DNA of 64,000 bases from Propionicimonas sp020161015 (GTDB lineage: Bacteria; Actinomycetota; Actinomycetes; Propionibacteriales; Propionibacteriaceae). Shown piece by piece: positions 58,228 to 64,000 of the stretch (its first letter is position 1; every line of letters begins with the position of its first letter). Location: positions 1 through 64,000 of the forward strand of contig NZ_CAXWGX010000003.1 of assembly GCF_964266745.1 (NCBI RefSeq). The letters are read 5' to 3'. A program made the translations under genes and the position numbers. The notes under the pieces are model-generated. The model had not been told where the DNA came from. It searched no databases and saw only the letters and a program-made list of their open reading frames with translations.

Positions 58228-58671
58228 TCAGGCTGCGCCGGCCGCGGCGATCAGGGAGAACAGTTGCTCGGGGGTCGCTGCTGCCCTGAGCTTCTCCACC
58301 TCGGCGTCGTCGGAGAAGAGGATGGCGATCTGGGAGAGGATCTCCAGGTGCTCGCCCCCCTTCCCGGCGATGCCGACGACGAAGGTCGCGGGCTGTCCGT
58401 TCCAGTCGACGCCCCCGTCGTAGCGGACGAACGTCAGCGCGGAGCCGAGCACCGTGTCCTTGGCGTCGTTGGTGCCGTGGGGGATGGCGAGCCCGTTCCC
58501 CATGAACGTCGACACGGTCCGCTCGCGGTCCTGCATCGCGTCGTAGTAGGCGGGGGTCACCGCGCCGGCGGCCACGAGGAGGTCGGTGGCCTCCCGCATC
58601 GCCTCCTCGCGAGTGGCCGATCCGGGGTGGATCCGCACCATCTCGGGCGTGAGGACGTTGTTGGTCTCCAT
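58228..58671 (-). CDS. mtlF: PTS fructose/mannitol-type EIIA protein
   Basis: A 147-residue EIIA of the Fru/Mtl class. Active-site His 65 lies in GLAIPHGTNDA. The N-terminal LTPEMVRIHPG and the C-terminal AILFSDDAEVEKLRAAATPEQL are typical. It takes phosphate from HPr and passes it to the EIIB part of the EIICB protein. It is the third gene of the minus-strand PTS unit; mtlA ends 64 bp upstream. Confidence 0.92.
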   Translation of the reverse strand: METNNVLTPEMVRIHPGSATREEAMREATDLLVAAGAVTPAYYDAMQDRERTVSTFMGNGLAIPHGTNDAKDTVLGSALTFVRYDGGVDWNGQPATFVVGIAGKGGEHLEILSQIAILFSDDAEVEKLRAAATPEQLFSLIAAAGAA

Positions 58672-58735
58672 CAGTGTCAGGCCTTTCCTGTCCGGGGGTG
58701 GCGGCAGGGCGCGGCGCCGCCCTGCCGCCGGGGGA

Positions 58736-60241
58736 TCACGCCTTCTCCGCCGCCGGGGAGGAGACCATCTCGACGACCTCGTCGTACCTCGGCGAGTTCA
58801 TGAAGTTCTCGACCGAGACGTGGATCGCGTCCGGCGCCTGGTGCCTGGCCCGGTCGGTCAGCTGGGACTGGGTGATCACCAGGTCGGCCTTCGGGTCGAG
58901 GTTGGCGATCGCCTGGTTGACCACGGTGACGCCCTCGATTCCGGCGGCCTTGATCTTGTTGCGGAGGACGGAGGCGCCCATCGCGGAGGAACCCATGCCG
59001 GCGTCGCAGGCGAACACGATGTTCTTGATCGCGCCGGCCGGGGCGGTGGTGCCGGTCAGGAAGCCGGAGACCGAGGACTTCTTGCCCTTGAGGGCCTCCA
59101 TCTCTGCGGTGGCCGCGGCCAGGTCGTCGTCCTCGCCGTCCTTCTTCTTGCCGAAGCCGAGCAGCAGGGAGGCGACCACCATGCTGACGGCTGCGGAGCC
59201 GAGCATGGCGAGGGTGACGCCGAGGTAGCTGTCGGTGGCGGTCTGGATGTAGACGGCGAAGACGGAGCCGGGGGCGGCGGGGGCGCGCAGGCCGACGCCG
59301 AACAGGACGTTGATGAACACCCCGGTCATGCCGCCGGCGATCATGGCCAGGATCAGGATCGGCTTCATCAGCACGTAGGGGAAGTAGATCTCGTGGATGC
59401 CGCCGAAGAAGTGGATGATCGCCGCGCCGGGGGCGGAGGCCTTGGCCGCGCCCTTGCCGAAGAACATGTAGGCCAGCAGCAGGCCCAGGCCGGGGCCGGG
59501 GTTGGCCTCGAGCAGGAACAGCACCGACTTGCCCACCTCGGCCACCTGCTGGGTGCCCAACGGGGTCAGGATGCCGTGGTTGATCGCGTTGTTCAGGAAC
59601 AGCACCTTGGCCGGCTCGATCAGGATCGAGGTCAACGGCAGCAGCCCGGTGTTCACCAGGAAGCCCACCGCGGCACCGGCGGCGTTGGAGATCGCGGTGA
59701 CGATCGGGCTCATGAAGAAGAAGCCGAAGATCGCCAGGATGCCGGCCCAGATGCCGGCGGAGAAGTTGTTGACCAGCATCTCGAAGCCGGGACGGATCTT
59801 GTGCTCCCACAAGGCGTCGAGCTTCTTCATCGTCCAGCCGCCCAGCGGGCCCATGATCATCGCACCCATGAACATCGGGATGCTGGTGCCGGTGATCACA
59901 CCCATCGTCGCGATCGCACCCACCACACCACCACGGGTGCCGTAGACGTTCTTGCCGCCGGTGTAGCCGATCAGGATCGGCAGCAGGTAGGTGATCGTCG
60001 GCCCGACGATGCCCTTGCCGTCGAACGCACCCCAGCCACCCAGCGCCGCCACCCAGCCGTCCTCCGGCTGCGGCGACAACACATTGATCCAGCCGACCTT
60101 GATGAAGATCGCGGTGATCAGGCCCCACGCGATGAACGCGCCGATGTTGGGCATCACCATGTTCGACAGGAAGGTGCCGAACCGCTGCACGGCGACGCGG
60201 GCCCCTCCCGTCGCGGGTGTCGATGGGCTGATTGCGGTCAT
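58736..60241 (-). CDS. mtlA: PTS mannitol-type EIICB transporter
   Basis: A 501-residue protein. The membrane EIIC part (residues ~20-350, 8-10 helices) has FLSNMVMPNIGAFIAWGLIT, FLNNAINHGILTPLG, and the substrate-site GGIHEIYFPY. The EIIB part (~405-495) has phospho-Cys 412 in FACDAGMGSSAMG. The EIIA domain is separate (58.2 kb). Its specificity is mannitol by type, but a related hexitol is possible because no mannitol-1-phosphate dehydrogenase gene is near. AGAGGA precedes ATG 60241. Confidence 0.93.
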   Translation of the reverse strand: MTAISPSTPATGGARVAVQRFGTFLSNMVMPNIGAFIAWGLITAIFIKVGWINVLSPQPEDGWVAALGGWGAFDGKGIVGPTITYLLPILIGYTGGKNVYGTRGGVVGAIATMGVITGTSIPMFMGAMIMGPLGGWTMKKLDALWEHKIRPGFEMLVNNFSAGIWAGILAIFGFFFMSPIVTAISNAAGAAVGFLVNTGLLPLTSILIEPAKVLFLNNAINHGILTPLGTQQVAEVGKSVLFLLEANPGPGLGLLLAYMFFGKGAAKASAPGAAIIHFFGGIHEIYFPYVLMKPILILAMIAGGMTGVFINVLFGVGLRAPAAPGSVFAVYIQTATDSYLGVTLAMLGSAAVSMVVASLLLGFGKKKDGEDDDLAAATAEMEALKGKKSSVSGFLTGTTAPAGAIKNIVFACDAGMGSSAMGASVLRNKIKAAGIEGVTVVNQAIANLDPKADLVITQSQLTDRARHQAPDAIHVSVENFMNSPRYDEVVEMVSSPAAEKA

Positions 60242-60328
60242 GGTCGATTCCTCTCGTTGGAACAGGTCGGGGAGTTCCGCATCGGTGCGGCCCGGTGGGT
60301 GTGGTCGGTGGGTGGTCGGCAGCGGTGG

Positions 60329-60643
60329 TCAGGCGTTGCCGGCGTCGACCTCCGCCTCGATGCGGGCCAGCGTCCTGGTGCCGTCGAGATCGGAGAAGAC
60401 GGTCGCGTCGAGCAGGACGACGCCGACGCCGTGCGGGGCGGCGAGGTCGCGGATCTGCTCGAAGCGGGGGGCGAGGTGAGGGCCGAGGAGGACCAGGTCG
60501 GCGGACGGCAGTCCGGCCTCCAGGGCCGCCTCGTTGGTCGCCGTCGCGGAGTGGCCCAGGTTCCGGGCCCGCGCCGCGCTGTTGACCCGCATCGCGACGA
60601 ACGTGCTGGACGCCCCTGCGCCGCACACCACCAGGATCCTCAT
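60329..60643 (-). CDS. stand-alone PTS EIIB protein (lactose/cellobiose-like)
   Basis: A 104-residue EIIB. The start MRILVVCGAGASSTF places phospho-Cys 7 in a C-G-A-G-A-S-S-T loop, as in the Lac/Cel class rather than the Mtl class. ADLVLLGPHLAPRFEQIRDL is the second conserved part. It stands first in the PTS operon, 87 bp before mtlA, which already has its own EIIB. It might phosphorylate the regulator or another transporter. ATG 60643 is the start with the conserved N-terminus. Confidence 0.82.
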   Translation of the reverse strand: MRILVVCGAGASSTFVAMRVNSAARARNLGHSATATNEAALEAGLPSADLVLLGPHLAPRFEQIRDLAAPHGVGVVLLDATVFSDLDGTRTLARIEAEVDAGNA

Positions 60644-60898
60644 CGATGCCTCCCTCGCCCCCAATGATGGGGAGGCGTGCACGGGCCCCTCAACCACGCG
60701 ATTTTCCGGGAGGGCGGAAGGAACGATCAGCGGGGTCGCACGGGCGTGGGGCCGCCGCTCGCGGCCGGGGGGCGGCAAGATTGCCGGGACGGGCCGCGGC
60801 GGGGGTGGGTGTCCGCGCCGACCCGGACATGCTTGACTGTGGTGAACGCAGGGCCGCGTCGACGCCTGCAGGCATCTCGGCTCAGGAAGGTCGGAACG

Positions 60899-62824
60899 TT
60901 GTCGAGGTCGCGACAGAACAGGCTCCTCACCCACCTGGTGAGGGTCGAGGACTGGGTGACCGCTGCCTCGCTCGCCGACTATCTGGGAGTCACGCCGCGT
61001 TCGGTGCGCACCTACGTCGCCGCGCTCAACGCCCGCGTCCCCGACGGCGTCGTCGTCGAGTCGGGGGCGCAGGGTTACCGGGCCGGGCCGGCCGCGCGGG
61101 CCGCGCAGCGCGAAGGCTCCGTCGAGCCCGGCACGCCCCGCGACCGCTTCCACCAGCTCGTCCGACGGCTGCTGGAGAGCGAGACCCCGCTCGACGTGCA
61201 CGACACCGCGGACGAGATCTACGTGAGTTCCGCCACCATCGAGGCCGACCTCGCCCGGGTGCGCAGCTTCATCGGCGGCAGCGGGCTCAGCCTGGAGCGG
61301 CAGGGTTCACGGGTGTGGCTCCAGGGCTCAGAGCTGGCGCACCGGCGGCTGCTGAGCCGGCTGGTGCACGACCAGACCGAGATGGAGTCGCTGGACTTCC
61401 CGGCGCTGATGCGGGTGCTCGGCGAGGGCTCGATCGGGGCGGACGTCTACGCGCGGTTCAAGACCGACCTCGTGGACGCCCTCGGCGGGCTGGGGTACTT
61501 CGTCAACGAGTACGCGATCGCCGACGTGCTGATGCACGTGGCGATCGCCGCCGACCGCATCGCCCGCGGGCGCACGGTGGCGACCGGCAGCGGCCAGCCG
61601 CGCGAGGACGAGGTCGTCATCGGCGGCGTGCTGGACGAACTCGCGCAGCGGCACCTGGGCCTGCGCTTCGGCGACGGTGACCGTGAGTTCCTGACCGCCG
61701 TGGTGCTCAGCCGGGTCGTCGCGCCCAGGGGCGACTCGGTGCAGGCGCTCGCACGGCAGCGCGTCTCGCCGGAGGTCGAGCAGGCGGTGCTGGACGCCTG
61801 CGCCGCTGCCGCGGCGGAGTTCCTGATCGACCTGTCGGGGGAGGACTTCACCTGGCGGCTGATCCTCCACGTGCAGAACCTGGTCGAGCGGGTGGCGAAC
61901 GCCGCCTGGTCGCGCAACCCGCTCACCCGCACGCTGAAGGCGTCCTACCCGATGATCTTCGAGGTGGCGGTGTACATCGCGACTCGGCTGCGCGACCGGC
62001 TGGGGATCCCCCTGGTCGACGAGGAGATCGCCTACATCGCCATGCACGTCGGGGCGCGGCTGGAGGCCAGCCGGACCGACGACGCGCCGCCCACGGCCAC
62101 CATCGTCTGCCCGGGCTACCACGACCTGCACAGCCTGCTCCGCTCGAGCGTGGACCGCTCACTGGGCAAGTCCATCCAGGTCGTGCGGGTGGAGACGCGC
62201 GCGGACCCCGACTGGGACGCGATGGACTCCGACCTGATCCTCACCACGATCGCGCCGCCCCGGCGCAGCGACCGGATCGTCTCGATCCCGCTGTTCCTGA
62301 CCGACGCCGACGTCGAGCGTGTGCACGCCGCGGCGATGCGGGTGCGGCGGACGCGGCGCCTCGCCCGGCTGCGCGCGGAACTGGAGAAGTACTTCGCGCC
62401 GCGCTCCTTCGTCCGCGACCTCGATGCGGACGCGGGCGAGGAGGCGATCATCCGGCGGCTCGGTGCGCTGCTCGTCGCCGAGGGCGTGATCGACGACGGC
62501 TACGTCGAGGCGAGCATCGAGCGCGAGCGGATGTCGTCGACAGCGTTCACCGAGTCACTGGCCGTCCCGCACTCGCTGAGCATGACGGCGACCAGGACGG
62601 CCATCGCGGTCGGCATGGCCGACCGGCCGATCCCGTGGGGGGAGTGGCGGGTGCAGGTGGTCGTGATGGTGGCGTTCTCCGAGAGCGACCGGGCGGCCTT
62701 CCAGACGGTCTTCGAGCAGCTCGTCGAGGTGTTCAGCGAGCGCGACAGCGTCCAGCGGCTCGTGCACCGCGGCACCGACCTGCCTGCCTTCCTCGACGAA
62801 CTCGTGGCCGTCATCGACGGCTGA
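60899..62824 (+). CDS. mtlR: PRD-containing PTS regulator (MtlR-type)
   Basis: A 641-residue regulator. It has an N-terminal HTH (LLTHLVRVEDWVTAASLADY; GVTPRSVRTYVAAL), a second HTH-like part, and two PTS-regulation domains with His residues (LMHVAIAADRIARG; ILHVQNLVERVANAAW; IAYIAMHVGARLEA). A EIIB-like part follows (IVCPGYHDLHSLL), and a C-terminal EIIA-like domain carries TESLAVPHSLSM. Phosphorylation by the PTS sets its activity. TTG 60899 has AGGAAGG 9 nt upstream; GTG 60842 is the alternative. It is divergent from the PTS operon that it should control. Confidence 0.88.
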   Translation: MSRSRQNRLLTHLVRVEDWVTAASLADYLGVTPRSVRTYVAALNARVPDGVVVESGAQGYRAGPAARAAQREGSVEPGTPRDRFHQLVRRLLESETPLDVHDTADEIYVSSATIEADLARVRSFIGGSGLSLERQGSRVWLQGSELAHRRLLSRLVHDQTEMESLDFPALMRVLGEGSIGADVYARFKTDLVDALGGLGYFVNEYAIADVLMHVAIAADRIARGRTVATGSGQPREDEVVIGGVLDELAQRHLGLRFGDGDREFLTAVVLSRVVAPRGDSVQALARQRVSPEVEQAVLDACAAAAAEFLIDLSGEDFTWRLILHVQNLVERVANAAWSRNPLTRTLKASYPMIFEVAVYIATRLRDRLGIPLVDEEIAYIAMHVGARLEASRTDDAPPTATIVCPGYHDLHSLLRSSVDRSLGKSIQVVRVETRADPDWDAMDSDLILTTIAPPRRSDRIVSIPLFLTDADVERVHAAAMRVRRTRRLARLRAELEKYFAPRSFVRDLDADAGEEAIIRRLGALLVAEGVIDDGYVEASIERERMSSTAFTESLAVPHSLSMTATRTAIAVGMADRPIPWGEWRVQVVVMVAFSESDRAAFQTVFEQLVEVFSERDSVQRLVHRGTDLPAFLDELVAVIDG

Positions 62825-62832
62825 GCCGCCGC

Positions 62833-64000
62833 TCAGGAACGGACGGCCTCGTACGGGTTGTCGGTCGGCGCGCCCTCGTGGTCGAGCAGGACGGTCGGCA
62901 GGGCCGGCTCGCCCTTGCTCATCTTCAGCGCCGAGAGCGGCAGTTCCGACCGGACGCGCTGGTGGCGCTCCCTGGCCGCGGCCAGCGGCTCCCGCGCCAC
63001 GGCCTTGCCCTTGACCATGATCGGCACGAGGAGCGGGCGGTCGTTGCCGTCGTCGGCCGGGGGCGCGCCGATCCCGATCACCTCTGCCTCGGCCCGGCCC
63101 TTCGCGTCGAACCGGCGCAGGGCATACTTGCGTCCGCCGACGGACACCTTGTCGATGCTCTTCTTGGCCACCGGGAGCAGCTCCGCGTCCTTCTTGTCCG
63201 ACGATGCGCGCGCGACCAGCTTGTAGACGAACCCGCAGGTCGGCGCGCCCGAGCCGGTGACCAGCGACGTGCCCACGCCGAAGCCGTCCACCGGGGCGCC
63301 GCGCAGGGCGGCGATCTGGAACTCGTCGAGGTCGGAGGTGACGACGATCCGGGTCTGGGTCGCACCGAGGGAGTCGAGGAGCTTGCGGACGTCGGCCGCC
63401 TGCTCGGCCAGGTCACCGGAGTCGAGCCGGATCGCGCCGAGCCTGCCCTTGCTGAGCCGGACGCCGGTGCGGACCGCCTCCTCGATGTCGTAGGTGTCGA
63501 CGAGCAGCGTGGTGCCCCTGCCGAGGGTCTTCAGCTGGGCCTTGAAGGCCTCCTCCTCGCTGTCGTGCAGGAGGGTGAACGAGTGCGCCGCCGTGCCGGT
63601 GGTCGGGATCCCGTAACGGTGGCCGGCCTCGAGGTTGGAGGTGGAGGCGAAGCCCGCGATGTAAGCGGCGCGCGCGGCCGCGACCGCCGCGTACTCGTTC
63701 GTGCGGCGCGAGCCCATCTCGATGCAGGGACGCTCGCCGGCCATCGCGGTCATCCGGGACGCGGCGGAGGCGACCGCGCAGTCGTAGTTGTAGATGCTCA
63801 GCAGGAGCGTCTCGAGGATGCACGCCTCGGCGAACGTCCCCTCGACGATGAGCAGCGGCGAGCCCGGGAAGTACACCTCTCCCTCGGGGTAGCCCCAGAT
63901 GTTGCCCTTGAACTTGTAGCGGCTGAGCCAGTCGGCCAGGTCGGTGTCGATCACGTTCTGCTCGAGCAGGTAGTTGAGCGTCACCTCGTCGAACCGGAAC
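62833..64000 (-). CDS. pncB: nicotinate phosphoribosyltransferase, N-terminus beyond the window
   Basis: Partial: 389 residues of the C-terminal part are visible and the frame is open through the right edge (TLNYLLEQNVIDTDLADWLS and earlier residues). The enzyme joins nicotinate to PRPP, using ATP, in NAD salvage. The conserved parts SRRTNEYAAVAAARAAYIAG, FASTSNLEAGHRYGIPTTGT, AHSFTLLHD and IRLDSGDLAEQAADVRKLLD are all intact. It should act after the PncA fusion protein, which lies 4.7 kb away across the PTS cassette. The stop is 8 bp past the mtlR stop. Confidence 0.96.
   Translation of the reverse strand, partial: FRFDEVTLNYLLEQNVIDTDLADWLSRYKFKGNIWGYPEGEVYFPGSPLLIVEGTFAEACILETLLLSIYNYDCAVASAASRMTAMAGERPCIEMGSRRTNEYAAVAAARAAYIAGFASTSNLEAGHRYGIPTTGTAAHSFTLLHDSEEEAFKAQLKTLGRGTTLLVDTYDIEEAVRTGVRLSKGRLGAIRLDSGDLAEQAADVRKLLDSLGATQTRIVVTSDLDEFQIAALRGAPVDGFGVGTSLVTGSGAPTCGFVYKLVARASSDKKDAELLPVAKKSIDKVSVGGRKYALRRFDAKGRAEAEVIGIGAPPADDGNDRPLLVPIMVKGKAVAREPLAAARERHQRVRSELPLSALKMSKGEPALPTVLLDHEGAPTDNPYEAVRS

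Overview
The window is very GC-rich DNA (about 70% G+C by eye) with dense genes, many GTG or TTG starts, and marker families of high-GC Gram-positive bacteria: WhiB, TIGR03089, DUF3499, DUF3039, DUF5719, a TobH-like protein, an LCP protein and a mycothiol-type DinB enzyme. It is a chromosomal segment of an actinomycete. The mannitol-type PTS and the gene set would fit Propionibacteriales, but genus cannot be fixed from sequence alone.

Layout. 0-0.6 kb: noncoding, three copies of a 50-bp palindromic repeat. 0.6-7.3 kb: PH-domain membrane protein, GtrA, an aegerolysin-like/beta-propeller protein, a CDF-like transporter, peptidase E, purK-purE, Lrp regulator and LysE exporter. 7.5-10.3 kb: a secreted LamG protein and a membrane-bound M23 peptidase. 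10.3-22.9 kb: one minus-strand operon of 14 genes encoding a contractile injection system (CIS): cap protein, sheath, tube, Pro-rich protein, tube/LysM-type protein, VgrG-like spike, PAAR-like tip, gp25, baseplate J fused to a beta-propeller, and tail protein I. Four membrane-protein genes follow. No AAA+ ATPase, tape measure or tail fibre is visible. 23-25 kb: D-Ala-D-Ala carboxypeptidase and a small zinc-finger-like protein. 25.2-25.8 kb: four more copies of the palindromic repeat.

26-42 kb: a conserved actinobacterial envelope and mannose-activation block (LCP, TIGR03089, manC, whiB, large glycosyltransferase, DUF5719, DUF3499, manB, Trm112-like, TobH/SIS, CDF, ahcY). With PH/GtrA/purK/purE on its left, the gene content recalls, from memory, the Mycobacterium tuberculosis Rv3278c-Rv3248c region, so the CIS operon looks like an insertion into an otherwise conserved neighbourhood. 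42-57 kb: housekeeping and accessory genes (SixA, malic enzyme, DUF3039, MFS plus MarR, malQ, TetR plus DUF2871, YbdK ligase, glutathione peroxidase, VOC proteins, META protein, GH25 lysozyme).

57-64 kb: a nicotinamidase fused to a DUF1349 domain, a mannitol-type PTS with its PRD regulator, and nicotinate phosphoribosyltransferase (pncB, cut by the window edge). A decayed copy of the last ~30 codons of pncB lies directly upstream of pncA, its stop overlapping the pncA start. This suggests that the PTS cassette split an ancestral pncB-pncA operon.

The strongest candidate for an undescribed system is the CIS operon. It is stripped down, tightly coupled translationally, and co-transcribed with two tandem paralogous single-pass membrane proteins and two further membrane proteins. 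That pattern suggests a particle acting at its own cell membrane rather than a freely released one.
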